A stretch of 64,000 nucleotides of DNA, taken from assembly GCA_949357655.1 (NCBI GenBank), contig CASHTG010000001.1, forward strand, positions 4,278,001 to 4,342,000. Direction: 5' to 3'. This document shows, one piece after another, positions 1 through 12,900 of the stretch (the first letter of the stretch is position 1; every line of letters starts with the position of its first letter). Origin of the DNA: Parascedosporium putredinis (taxonomy: Eukaryota; Ascomycota; Sordariomycetes; Microascales; Microascaceae). A program made the translations under genes and the position numbers. Under the pieces are notes generated by a model. That model had not been told where the DNA came from and made no database searches. It saw only the letters and a list, made by a program, of their open reading frames with translations.

Positions 1-2391
1 AAATAAAGACCGTTTCTTTGGCACATGAATATCGGCGTGCACGTCAAGTAGATGCGGGTGCTCCAGATAATCCTAGGCGCGGCACCCGTTCCTCGATCAG
101 GGTGCATATCATTATTCTTCAAGGCGCCTTTAGCCACAGCCCATCGCGGGCCTGGGGGAAGGGGGCGTCACGGATCCTGAACGTCAGGTGGCATCTCAAG
201 TATACAGCCTTTCCGCCTTCCCCCAACGGGCGCACCTCTACCTAAAGCGCGTTCTAAGCTTATATTACATAGTGGCGAGAAAGAAAAGGCGGACAGGCGG
301 AGAGATATGAGGGGAAAGGCACAGCGGGGTGGGACTTTCGTGTCATCGACGCCTTCGTGCCGCGATGCCCTTTACTCGCGGAAAAGCTGTTTCGGGAAGG
401 GCGGATAATCGATCGGGAATCTGTTTAGACGATAATGCATCGAGATTCAGTGCCCGGCCGTTGCGATACCCCCCTAGGGCTGCCTCATGGCTACTCTCAA
501 GTCAGGGCGTGGGGCGATGCGGGGCATACTTGGCTGACCGCGTTCTTCCTAGTTGCATTTGGAGATTTCTGAGGTTTGGTTCTGACAGGAAGAGCCGGTG
601 TATCATGGAAGTAGAAACAGGGACCAGGGGCTGATCAGGATGCAGGGGTCGTGAGCACGGTGGTTGTGATATGATATCGCCAACAAAACCCAATATAGCT
701 CGGGAGAATCCAATCGGATGAAGACGAGTTCTATCGCGGTCCGCTCTCATCGCCAGTCTTGATATTCTGTTGTGGGAAGGGAGGGAGGACGGCCTAGAAA
801 ATAGTCTACACACTCGTTTATCATGCATGGGCTTAGAATGGACGAATATGCGTGAGCTTCCAGAAGCCCTTTTTCAACATTCGCTATGAAGAGTCGAAAG
901 AGACCTAACCTTGCCCTCTTATTTTCTCTGGTTACAGACGTCACGTTTCGTGGCGAGGGTGAAGCCTCTGGGGTAAAGGACGACCCATCCCACTTTCGCA
1001 CCGGTAGCCTAAATGGCGGATCGACAGAGCCTCAAAATTCATCCCAAGGCGGGCAACGCCGCAGTGGGCTGTTTTCCCCTCATACATCATACATATACAC
1101 AATATCCCCAGTTCCAACATTTCGGGTCGGGAGAGGCGTCGCCCGCGGCGGAGGCGCGGCGGCGGCGGCGGCGGGACGATACATGCAGTTTGAGGGCTAG
1201 GCACGATGGGGGCGGGCTGCAGCACATAAATCGAACCAACAAAAAGAAAGAAGAGGAAAAAAACGAAGAAAAAGAAATAGCCGCGCCCTTTGGAGGAATG
1301 AAGAGGAGCATGGATGTGAGAGTATTGCGATGGTGGCGCTGGAGAGCACCTTCCCTTCCTCGGAAGAGGTGGAGCTAATAAGTGCGACCATGGCCAATTT
1401 TGGGGATTTTGGTGATGGAAGACGCACCTTCCCAGCACCGGCAAAATAAGACTGCATTATAGTGCAGCATGAAGATCATCCTCACGTGCCATTCCAGGCT
1501 ATAGACTTATCCATGATGCAAGATAGAGTAAAGAGTCGCGGGCAGGTTTGAAGCACTGGGCTATTCTCTTCTGCCTTCTTCCCAAGGAATAAAGTCGAGA
1601 ATCGATCTATTGCAAGCTTGTCATGCATACCCCGCTACCTTCAACGCTCGTTTATTCCGTCCGAAAACCACTTTGTTCTCGTTACATCATTGATCCCCTA
1701 ATAGGGGCCTTGGCCCTCTGGGCTGCGATTGAGCAAAAACGACGGAGTTGACGGACGGAGCCTCTTTTCTGCTTATTTAATCGTAGGAGAGAACACATCG
1801 ATTTTGTCGTCCTTGCACTGGAAAAGGTAAGCTCGATCAACCATGCAAAAGGAAGACGCTAGCTGCGCTGGTTTGAGCAGGTTTTGTGGGTGGCCAACTT
1901 CGATGTACTGGTACATTAGCTTGCGGCGCTGAGTGAGAGTTGGTGACAGCAGGACTTCAGAGCCCAAGCGTTCTAGATGCATCAGGAGGGAGAAACCAAC
2001 GTCGAGGGAATCGTCAAAACCATTACGCATGTTTTTGTATTCATGAACAATATAAGGCGATAGAAAAAGGGAAAAAAAAAAGAGGTAGCCGAAGTAAATT
2101 CGAGAACCGGGAGACTCGACAGTCTTAACACGACGATAATCCCAAGCTCCCGTTTGGTATTCCCAACCAAAGCAACGCCATCCTACCCAAAGAGAATGCC
2201 AATCACTTGCTGAAACCCCGTCTAGGCCCTCGTCGGGCGCGGAGGATGAGAAAGCGTAAATAGAGGACGTGAGACTAAAACAGGCTGGACAAAATCCATG
2301 TCTATGCCGCGCGAAGAGAGAAAAGAAAAAAGGAGAGAATTGTGGACATATCATGTCATATCGGAAGCATATCTGAGGCGGATGAGTGCGC
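1..2391. other. Gene-less stretch left of the copper transporter
   Basis: I see no supportable gene here. Open frames are short, overlap on both strands and lack domain-like sequence. A GCG/GGC-rich trinucleotide stretch lies at about 1143-1174. It produces arginine or alanine runs in several frames and is a likely source of spurious frames. The segment from about 1770 to 2391 lies just 3' of the minus-strand copper transporter gene and probably includes its 3' UTR. Confidence 0.5.
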
Positions 2392-3054
2392 CTAATGCTC
2401 CGAGGAGGGACTGAACCTGCCCACCGCGAGACTGCCGATGAAGACACCTCCAAGGATGGAAATGAAGTAGCCGACATTCATGGACATGACAGCAAGCATC
2501 CTGTATGGATTCGTTTGTTAGGCGCAATCAACTCTCGTAAGATCACCACAGCTCTTGTCTAGCTGCTTGAAGGCATGACTGGACAGGAGATGATGATGGG
2601 GGCCAGACTTACAGAAGATATCCGACACCGGCGATGATGACATCCATAACAGCTCGTACAGGGTCGACGGTGAACCTCCACGGCCTCGCGTTGCCAATCT
2701 TATGCCTCTGAACCACCCTCACGTTCTCCTCCACGCCGTTTGCAGACAGAACCATGTCTTTCGCCTGAGGGTCGGTGACAAGTTGCTCGCTAAAGGACTG
2801 CTTGCCGGCGACGACGACGAAGCGCCGCGCCATCTCGGCGTCGAGCCACCTTTGCTCCATGATCGCCTTGGCGGCGAGGAGACCCGGAAGCCGGCGGCTA
2901 AGCATATGAGGAAGATGCATGTTCCTGCATAGGCACCCGCCGAGTTTGGAGTCCAGGCTGAGCTGTACAAGGGCGTGTCCTGGCTACTGAAGAAGATTGA
3001 CATCATGCTGTGCTCCGATGAAGAGGAGTCGTGGGATGAGTGGCCCGTGTCCAT
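2392..3054 (-). CDS. CTR-family copper transporter (one-base frameshift in the sequence)
   Basis: High-affinity copper transporters of the CTR family are small three-helix proteins that trimerise to pass Cu(I) across the plasma or vacuolar membrane. Seen here: a His/Ser-rich N-terminus (MDTGHSSHD), then MMSIFFSSQDTPLYSSAW, then a first hydrophobic helix. A cytosolic stretch follows (KAIMEQRWLDAE), then helix 2 with the family motif MxxxM (MLAVM) and helix 3 with a GxxxG-type motif (GGVFIG). Exon 1 is 3054-2613, the intron 2612-2501 (GTAAGT...AG), exon 2 2500-2392, ending TAG. The expected product is about 183 residues, within the family range. The frame breaks right after the first helix (AAGFR) at the CCC run 2883-2885. 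One extra base there restores FRGLLAAKAIMEQRW, so I read it as a sequencing deletion. Upstream in-frame ATGs exist (for example at 3117), but 3054 gives the usual short His/Met-containing N-terminus. Family assignment is confident; the exact fungal paralogue is not resolved. Confidence 0.88.
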
Positions 3055-6000
3055 CGCGGCGGATGCGAGCACGCCGGCACTGCTTGAGTGGTCAGCTTCT
3101 CCGTGTCGTCGCTGCATTTTTCTCTTTGTTTTTTGGCGTAAGGCTCTGGCCTGGGGAATAACAAAAGGGAGAAGAAGGTCAAAGGTCCAAGCAAGTGTCA
3201 AGCAGGGGAGGAAAATAATCAACGCGCCGGGCGATGGGCAAAACTGGCCGAAATTGCAGAGGAACAATTGCGAAACAACGAATCTCGTTCAAGAGCAGCG
3301 GGATACTCGAAAACAAGAAGAAGAAGAAGGAACTTGAGCAAGAGAGGAAGAAGACAAGAAAAACTGATCCGTACCTGCGGAACAAAGAAGAAGAACAAAA
3401 GGATTCACACAGGCTTCGGTCCTCTCGCTTCGCACGCTATAGGTCCGGGGGAGCGGTTCGAGATGTTAAATATCCCCCTTCGTGAGCAGGTTTTCGCCGG
3501 GGTGAGCAGGATTTCTCGGCGGGTTTTGCGACAATCAGCTCAAGGGCTGCGCTTGTTTCCGTCTCGGGCGCAGCACACCGTGGCAGCACTTCTCGTCGCA
3601 GATCGCCGACTTTTAGAGTTTTATCGAAACAATCGAGTCCCAGGATCTATAGTTGACGAACGTAGGGGCGGCGCGGGAAAGGACGGGGGCGGGCATTGAG
3701 CGTGGACGACTCTTCACGGAGCGCGGGTGATTCGCCTTTAAAACGTTTCAATCCCCAGTCGAGCTGTCGAGAATAGCCCTCGCTCCTTGCCCCCGTGCCA
3801 GTTCGCAAGTCGCGGGGTGCCAGCCAGAGCCATGCGTGCACACGGCCGAGGATACCTTCCTGCGTCGACCTCGCTAACTGGTTGTGGTTAGGTAGAGTGC
3901 CGTTGGTGTTAGCGACTGCCAGTGCCGTGGGTCTCCCGCCCCTCCCGAAAGCCAATGCTGGCAACGCTGATTCGTCCGACCAAAACCTCCTCAGATCGAG
4001 TGAGCACATTTTCGGGTACTGGTACCTCCAGCCCTACCTCCGTCGACGCTCTTTTTTAACCTCGCGACCCTGGATTAAGCGAAACGTCTTCCACAGAGTT
4101 GCTGCTTTCGGATCTCGAAGCGTCCGGGAGTCTGGCTTGAGATCGGGTTCCACGCAGGCAGTATTCGAGGCTTCAAGATCTTTAAATAGGAACGGACTGG
4201 CTAGTCCTGTCTGCATGATCGCTACGTTTCTTCTTCCAACTACCCTCCACCCTGCCACCGAGGTTACGCTGTTTCCCTCGACATTCGCAAACAACACCTC
4301 AATTTGTCGAGTATGAATACCATCGCTCTCGAGACATTGGCTAACTCGTTGGAGAAAAAAAGGTGTGAAGGAGACCCTCTTCCTGAAGCGACCCATTGCT
4401 TTCCCACTCTTTCTCAACCCTACTTAGTTTCAGTGCTACCTTGGCAGACTGTATGACGTGGACCGCGGCGAGAACAGCATCGACTTGACATTGCTGAGCC
4501 CATACCTGTTAGTCGCGCGACGCTCGGCCGGTCAAGAGCCGTACACAAAAAGCTTGTATGGAAAAGGGGTTGGAGAAGAATTGGAATGTTTAAGCCTCTA
4601 GGCGGTGGCCTATCATGTTGCCGTGGAACACATCTTTCGAAGAAGCAGCATCCCTCAAACAAGACCCATGGAATATGCCTTTGCCTCTCCCATGTGAAGA
4701 GGGGCGGCTGATTGCTTCATCCTTCCGGAGACCCCTTCCGTTGCCCTCGCGAGTGATCAAGGAGCCGACGGGTAGTACGCTATTGGGTCAATGTGTGATG
4801 ACGTTTGGCCTCCCAGCTGTGATCCAGCATCCCCGACTTCTCCTTGAAGCAATGCTGTCTCGTTTCTTCTTCTTCTGCCTCTTCTTTGATAATTGGTGAT
4901 GATGAAGCCCGCTCCGATCCAAACCCGTCCCGTGCCAAATACCCCATGATGTTCCCCAATATGTCCGATGCCGTTCGCTAAAAAAGACGTTGGAGACGGC
5001 GTAGGAATCTCCGCTCCGCGACGTGTGAGAGTCCCTCTTGTGTTCCCCCTCCCTCGTTGTTCAGTGGGTGAGCGGGAGTGGGCTTTCCACCCGCAAAAAA
5101 GGACAAAACGAAGAAGAAAAAGAAACGAAACAAAGAAAAGAAAAAGAAAAAACCCACCACGTCCCTCGTGGCTTTCCTCACTCGTATGCGCCTTCTTTCG
5201 GCGGTAAGCTAGTCAGTCGAAATAAGCCTGTCTCGAGCGGAGGCCAGGCAAGTGAAGATGAGCCTCATCATTTCCCAAACTGCCGAGATTTGAAAAAACC
5301 GACCCATTGGGATTGCTAAATAATCAACCAAGACGCGGCCCCGGATGTGACCTGGGCTCGATATTATGGCCACACCACTCGAAATTTGGCCCTGCGGGTA
5401 GCCAGCCTCGGCGATTCAGTAATTCCGACAAGTCTTATCTCGACGTCAAATGCATGCCTTCCGTGAGACTCGGATCAGTCTTGACAGACAGTCACGTCAA
5501 TTTCGCCACGACTCTTCCCAGCGGATTTCTCCTCCGGCTTCCACGAAAGAGGTTATGACGTGGGAGCGGCAGTTTCGTGTTGGCCGTCTCTCACGCCTTG
5601 CAATCATTTGCAGACGTTTTTTCGAATACAGACGCCGGCAGAATCGGGATGGAATATTGGTTTGGAGGCGCTGCTCCCTTCCCTTTTCGTTCAAAGCTGA
5701 ACGGTGTGTACTTAGTGAACTTGGAGAGCTGACCCGACCTCTTCGTCAATAATTCTGACAAGACAGCATACCTCCCTCACGCCACATTCCCCTTCCTAGG
5801 ACAATCAGATCCTACCTCGGTACACTCCAGAGAATAGGACGAGTAGGCGCCGCCCTTGGTTTGTTTCTGTTTGCACGGAAAAGAAGAAATCGAATACTAC
5901 AAGGGGAGGGCGGGCTCTCTTCTGAAAGGCTAGTGTACAAGCAGGTTCGGGAGATACAGTATTATCGGTTCTCAAATCTAGCCTTGCTGCATGGGCAAGA

Positions 6001-8183
6001 AGGCTTTGGCCTCCACGAATGGAAGGGTACCCTGCTCGTCATACCCATGACTGCACCTTCGTTGAGAAGGGTGGTAGTAGGAAGCGCGGGAAGGAAGACC
6101 ACCTGCTCGAGCCTACTCTGTCGGCACGGAGGACTATTTCTAGGTGCTGAGGTCGAGGGTGCACCGCAGCTGGTGCCCTCGTCGGGAGGTTGTGTCAATA
6201 AGGTGAGGAGGTGAGACGGAGGCACCAGCGCAATGTTGGTTCTCGATACTCTTCCCCTTCCCCTCCCTTATGATCCTCGACCTGTCCAAGAGGGAGGTCC
6301 TCTCCCCCACCTAGTTGCGGGAGTTCCGTTGACCAAGGCACCATGAGCGCCGGCGCAGGTTCGCACCGGGAGGGAGGACACGAGCAGCGCCCACCCTCCA
6401 CCTTCCCAGGTTTCCAGCCGCGTCCGTTTCTAGCGTATCACCTTGTCCTCATCTGCAAGAACAAGGTTGCATCCACGAAAGAGCTGCTCTTTCCTCCCCT
6501 CCCACATCACTCTGTACAACAACAAGCGTGATGGACATGGCAAGGCTTGGAAGCCGGCGCTTGTAAGAGCGCGTAGCAAGGGTGCAGTCTAGAAAAGTCA
6601 GCCTTCTTGCAAGTACGAGAGGTTGAAGACCGCTGTTTGATCAAGCCATGGATACTCTGGGGAGGTGGGGGAGGAAGACATCCGCCTGGAGATGAAAACG
6701 CGCTGGGTGTGTCCGTCCGACAGCATTTTCCTGGCCGTCTGGTTGGACAAGGGAACTGCAGGCTTTGTTGGGAGCAAAGAGGACTCCGTGTCCGCACATC
6801 GTCTGGGACTGAGAGACATGGCATCCCTTCCTCTCCAATCATATAGTCTTCGTGTCAACAACCGCAGAGCCGGCCTTCAAGCTGGAGCGACTGAGCGACG
6901 ACGAGCGAATGAGGAGCGCTTGTCCGAAACCCACCTTCCGTGACTCTGTCTATCCTCCCCCCCAACCCCAACCCCCTTTACCTTGCTTGTCCCCACCATC
7001 ACCATGCCTTTAGCAAGCTCGTGCTGCCGAGAACAACGAGCCTGCCCGCCTTCTTCGCTGACCAGGTGGGTCACAAGAAGTGCTCTGGAATGCATTGATC
7101 AGACTTGAAGGCGGATGAATGGAGAGCAAAGTGGGGTGCGATGCCTAGGGCCTTTTGTTAACAGGTGCATTTCCTCTTCCGTTGGGCTCAATCATGTCTC
7201 TCTGGATCTTGGAGCTGAAGGTGGAGGTCGTCAACCTCAACCCCCCTGGACAATGTCTCGGGGCAATGCACTGTGGAAATCTCCCGACGAGTCCTGCGAT
7301 AGACTGAGGAGGAGACCACTACAAGACACTCAAAGAAGTTGGCAGTTGGCATGTGAGGAAGGATATGCCTTGCCTGGGGCAAAGAAAGCGAAACATATTG
7401 TGAGCACTTGCTTGGCCCCCGAGGTGTCAAGTCAGAGGCGGACGAGATGAGATAACGTCAAAATGCCGTACTCATTATTACGGAAGGAGTTCCGCTCTGG
7501 AGTGGTGAAGCAAAGGGCGAAACTTGGCAAAAGAATGAGCTTCCCCGCCGCCCTTCCGCGCCTGCCCGCTCCTCCCCTCTGACATGGCCTGGACTGTTCC
7601 TTCCTCTTAGGGTATGACACAAGCCATCGCACTCGGACAACTACACGCTACGGAGTCATTCCTCGCAGGGGAGGGGCGGGCAGCTGGAGACTGCTCCAAA
7701 GACTGGCTATAGAGCTCAACCTCGTCATCTCAACTTGCACACCCGTTGCGTCTATTATAGGCAACCTGAAGACTGGAGCACCTGAGCAGGGGAGTCGTCG
7801 AAAGATGTAGCCTTTCCGAGGGGGAGGCCTAGTGTTCTGGGAGGCGAGATGAGAGCTGACAAGTGTGCGCCCCCGTCTGCCGCTATCGAAGAGTACAGGG
7901 GCGGTTGAACAACCTACCTTGAACTAGAACTAGACCGCGCGGAGAAATATACTGAGGTTCCCCGCCGAGACAGCCGAGTCTAACTCCAAGCTAGGGCGTT
8001 GAGCGATGATGACAACGAGAACGCAACACCGATTCAAACGGGCCAGGTGAACGGTTGACGAAAAAAGGAAAATGAAGATGAAAAAGGAAAGGAAAGGTTG
8101 AAAAAAGGAAAAACGAAAAACGAAGAAGAAAAAGGGACAGGGTGACGGATTAATGATACATTGTATGTTCTATTTTTTGTTGG

Positions 8184-8184
<1 letters not shown>
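3055..8184. other. Intergenic stretch with no supportable gene
   Basis: The first few hundred bases are the upstream region of the minus-strand copper transporter; A-rich purine tracts at about 3305-3420 are its CT-rich leader on the coding strand. Beyond that I find only short, overlapping frames on both strands with no recognisable domains. A purine/A-rich tract at about 5095-5150 and one copy of TACCTCGGTA at 5813-5822 are the main landmarks. Genes with several indels and no conserved domain could be missed. Confidence 0.45.

Positions 8185-8185
<1 letters not shown>

Positions 8186-8231
<46 letters not shown>
8186..8231. repeat. (CT)23 dinucleotide microsatellite
   Basis: A perfect or near-perfect run of about 23 TC units. 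It is read as Ser-Leu repeats on the plus strand and Arg-Glu repeats on the minus strand, so the frames crossing it (about 8034-8500) should not be taken as genes. Flanking sequence at 8060-8145 is a degenerate GAA/AAAG purine tract. Confidence 0.97.
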
Positions 8232-8234
<3 letters not shown>

Positions 8235-10489
8235 GGAATTCTCTAGATGGAGCGTAGGCACCAGAGGGAGGAGCTTGAATCTCGGCCTCGAGCCCGACTG
8301 GTCTCACCTGGGGGAGGGTGTTTGCTCGAAACTGGAGTGCAGTGGTGTGTCGTAGTGTGCGCCATGGTGTGCGCCATGTGTCATGGCAACTGCGACTAGT
8401 CGCAGCCAACAACGCTTCTTGCTTTGTGGCATCCCCCAACCCGCCACGCCCCGGCTTCGACCCAAGGTAAACCAGCGGAGACTTGGGGCACGCTATGCCC
8501 AAGCTAACCAGGAGGTAGCGGAAGCAAGGAGGAAAGAAAGAAAGAAAGCTATTCTTCGACTGCTTTAGCGCCAGAGGGCGGGCCTCGTTGCGAAACGTTT
8601 AATGCTGGCGGCGCATGGTTAGGCCATGTGGGCAGGTCCTCGAACAAAACTATCTCAGACCTTGTTTATCAACAGGCAGACATACTTATAGAACGAGCGA
8701 AAAGCTTGGACCCCTAGAGTTCACCTTGAGCCTGCTCGACTTGTATAAAAAAGCGGACGAGAGCATGCTTAGATGGCGATGGCATCCCTTTCAGACGTCC
8801 GCCGCGGCGAGTTCGGCTAGAAGGGGCAGACCGAAGGGAGGAACAATAAAAATTTGCCGCAGCTCAAGGGCTGACTCTTCGGCGGATAGGAGCTGATCCG
8901 GACGGGTGATGAGAAAAAAGGGGCGCGAGAAACAAACGGAGGGGTTCTCCTCGTTTGCTTTTCGTGGTGATCATTGTCAGTCATGCTTGGATAGTGGCCG
9001 AGGGAGATCAGCCCCCGCCGTGATGGAGCACTTGAGCTGCAGCAAGAGCAGTGACTCCCTCCAATGATGGCTGCCTCAACCCTCCGCTGCACCCCACGAG
9101 TCACCTACCCCGTTTCTTCAACCGCTATCGGTTGCTAAATGTCTTTTGCTTTCCTCAAGCTTCACAAGTACCCCCTTCCTTATCCGCCGACTAGCCATCA
9201 TTTCTTTCCTTTCTTTTTTCTTCTTTCTCGTCACGCACGCACACCAGATATTTGAATAGTTTGGGAGTGGGGCGCGTATTGAAGGGACCTTGGCACGAGC
9301 AACGGGGGATGACGCGCGAGAATGGCCGGGAGGGAAGATTGCACTAATCGCCTCACGTACGTGCCGTACCAGAGATGTGGTGCGGTGCCCAGCAGGCAGC
9401 CCAGGTGTCTTGTACCTCCAGTTACACAAACTCCACCTGAGGGAGCGATTTGTGATTTCCCAGGACGGATGACAGGGGAAGAGGGTGGTGGGGGCAGCTA
9501 GGCGAGAATAAGTGTTGTGTATTAGCAAAAACGAAGTTCTTGTTCTTCAAGCCCCATCAATTTGAATCTTGATACTCCTTTCAACAGCGATCGTTGTTCG
9601 GTGCCTTCCGATAGTGCTTTTCTTTTCTTTTCTTTCCTTTTGGCTGGCCTGCGTTTCCAAACAACTTGGGTGCTCATTTGCCCTTCTCCAACATTACAGG
9701 CACTGACGGCCGTCCTGGTTGAGTTAGGGCTCGTCAAAAATTCCCGAATAGAGACAGTGACCACCACCAGCCCAGACCCCCATCCACCCCTGGACCTGGT
9801 CGGAATGGTTGGCCCAATTTGGGGCTGCACTGTGACACTGTCGGTGGTTAGCTCATCTTGCGTCCATAATATTGCCGCTTGCTTCTTCCAGTCATGTCGG
9901 GTTTCACACGGCAAGCAACCCTCGGCCCTTGGGAGCGGGAAATCCCAGGTGTACGGGAGATGCACTTCAACTTGGGAATCTGGGAGCTGGGGGGACTGCG
10001 CGTGATACGAACGTCCACGCTTACCTCGACCCGCAACACACAGCGGCACGGCAAGGGGAAGCCACACTCAGTTGGGCTGAGGGAGGCGAGGAGGGAGAGG
10101 GGGCACGAAGGCTCGGAGGCTCGGGCTGCAAATTACCAAGAGCACGCGTCGCGAGCAATCTATTAATCTATTGATAGATCAATCTTTCCGGGAGTGGCCA
10201 CAGTAGTATTAGACAAGTTGCAGAATTGTACGAAGTCGTTCGTAGTTGGGGCCAGCCAGCCAGCCTCCAACTGGATGTGTAGGATTCTCTGTGAGCCGGT
10301 GAATTTGGGGAAGATTAGAGGGAAGGGTGCGGAACATGGTCTTGGGACCTGCACCACGCCCACTTTCAGCCATTGCCGCCCCAGGCCTGCCGCCCCGGCG
10401 TGTCACTAAAGAGCGAACAGCGCCATCTTTTGTTTTCTCGGTATCAACTGGATTGATCACCCTTCCTCAACTCACCTCTACCTTGCGGA

Positions 10490-10555
10490 TCGCTCCCTGT
10501 TCAAGCCTGGGTCGCTGACAGCGTAACGCTACGGCACTCTCCCGACGACTAGTGG
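10490..10555 (-). other. Weak tRNA-like or SINE-like remnant (candidate)
   Basis: On the minus strand this segment has an A-box-like stretch (TGCCGTAGCG), then a perfect small inverted repeat AGCGTTACGCT, then a degenerate B-box-like stretch (GGCTTGAACAGG). The order resembles the internal promoter of a tRNA or tRNA-derived short element. No complete cloverleaf with a seven-base-pair acceptor stem can be drawn, and both boxes have mismatches, so I do not call a tRNA gene. It may be coincidence. Confidence 0.15.
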
Positions 10556-12880
10556 AGGTTATTATCCTCTAACTAATCCTCCCCCCCGCGTTCTCATTGA
10601 AGCATATTGGCCAGCGTCCCAACCAGGTCATTCCATGCGGCGAATACGGGATCCTTCATCCTAGTCAGTTTATAACTCGACGTAAATATTTGTATGATGC
10701 TAGCGGCATTTCTCGCCCGCCCTAGACAACGACGACGAACGGGCGCGTGGATTTCATAGAATGTCTCGCGCTTGAGAGAAAGAAAAAAATAATAGGGGAA
10801 GGTTAGTGGGAGTATAACACACGACGGTTCCTTTTCGTCCGTTCTTTTGAAGTCAGGACGAACCGGTGGCCCTCGAATAATAATGTAAGCATGGGTTCAA
10901 GACGGCGATCTTCAATCCTCCGTGAGCCAGCCTCACAGCCATGATCGACGCGCTTGGCGCCCGCAATGCAGGAAATGCATGGGGAAGGGGAATGAAAAGG
11001 GAGGGGCCACTTGAAGCGGTCCCTCCAGTCATGAAGGAGCCAGCCCAACCCTTGCTGCGATATCTGAGAGATCGAGGCTAGGTCTGTGGCCGGCCCAAGG
11101 CTCGGACGGCTCGCGCTTCCAGTGCAGTGCGAACAAGCCTGAGCCGCGGCCCACAAACTAAGCTATACTTTTACGCTGGTCGCCTTCTGCCTCTCACCTT
11201 CCTCATTCTGTTGAAAACAGGACTAGGGCCGCGCGCTCTGATTGTACAAGGAGTTGAAAGTTAGCCCTTGTTCAGACGCAGACGACAAGATGAGCAAGGA
11301 CACCAAAGCTGGGCACGATGCAGGGAGCCGGTTATTCGCACTCCCTCGGTGGTCATCAAAAGGGAACATTACTTTGTTTACGGAGAGAGTATGAAGAGAA
11401 AGCATGTAGTGTACCTTGGTAAGTGTGATGTGTGATCAGTCAGATTCGCTCCTGCCGAGAGGAGGAATCCGCCAGAATTGGGATTCGGGAATGAACAGGT
11501 GAGTCGTTCCGCGTGAGAAGAACCTGGGGGAAAGAGACGGGGGCGAAGTAGGCATGAAGACACGGGAGGGAAGGCTCGAGGGGGGAGAGGGTCTCCCGTA
11601 ATGCACTGTAATTCATTGAATCGATCCACCATTCAATGGGTGGGAGAGGATTCTCGTAGCTGTGGGTGCACGATTAGTGTGATGCCGTAGCGTGGACCTC
11701 AGCCCCTCCTAGTGGTTTCTGAAGCGATGCTTATTATGACCCCATTCACGGGGGCACATTCAACGGGGAGCGGGCGAGGTCGCTCAACGGAAATTATGAA
11801 TACCGGAAAATGCATGTCAACTTGCTTTTCCCCTATTATTCCCAAAAATGAAGAGTCCTGCAGTTTTCCCGTGTCAAGGTCGGCAGCCTGCTTCTCGTTC
11901 CCTCCTCGGAGGGCGAAAAGGGCAGGGTGGGGTGGGGAACCTGAGTGGTCCTTCAAGTCGGAAGGGTAGGAGGGAGTACAAGTAGGGGAAAGGAGGGGCT
12001 TGAGGGAGGGGTGTGCTTACCAGGCAGTGGGAGAGGCACCGGTTTGATCCAATCGACGATGGTCAAATTTGATATTAGGATTGGTCTTGTGCGACGGTGA
12101 TGGGGTTTTTCTTTTTTTCTCTTTTTTCTTCCCCTTTTCTTTTTCTTTTTCTTCTTCTTCTCTTTCCATATTTTTGCATCCCCCAATCCACTTGGGATCA
12201 ACACTCCTTCGCAGCATCCGTGTACACTAGTATGCGAAGTAACAATCTCACAAAGGTGAAAAGTGAATGGCCATAATAACTAAGAGGCCAAGTTTTGGGA
12301 TTGGGGGTACCACCCGCTGAAGTTCGCTGGATCCGTAAATGCACAATTTATGGATCCATCTTCCGTCATCTGGATTTTAACCTGTTCCCGCCGACGTGCA
12401 GACACCTGAATGCTGCCAGCCCCCAACTCTTAAAATCCCGCCCTTTGCTGATATCTGACCATCCCGAATGCGCCCTTGACCCTCTAGAGCCCTCTCGTAT
12501 GCAAGCCACTCTTGAGGCTTGGGGCACCCTTCCCTTCCCGCCGCCCGCCCGTACCCCGTTCCGACTCTTGAAGAGTAAAAGTGGAAGCGAGGATGCCAAA
12601 AGTCTAATGGAGATACCGAGGTCAACTGACGAGGGATTCGAGTATAAATATCATTTGGAAGAAAGGAAACGCTTCTTTTCAGTCGCACGTACCGGCCGGT
12701 GCGGTGCTCCCATCGTCTCTTTCTCTCTCCCCTCCCCGCGACCCCCTCTTCTGTGGGGCGGGGTCCGGATGCAATCTTGATCTTATTGACTCCCCTTGCA
12801 TTGATGAACGAGCCAACAGCAGATCTTCTGGGGAGACCGACCTGCTTGGCAGGAGATGGACACTGATGGATCTATCTCAC

Positions 12881-12900
12881 ATATATATATATATATATAT
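12881..12900. repeat. (AT)10 microsatellite
   Basis: Ten uninterrupted AT units, followed by GTATGG. No function is implied. Confidence 0.97.

Noticed and set aside
8034..8502. Arg-Glu and Ser-Leu repeat proteins on both strands
   Set aside because: They are translations of the (CT)23 microsatellite and its purine-rich flank.
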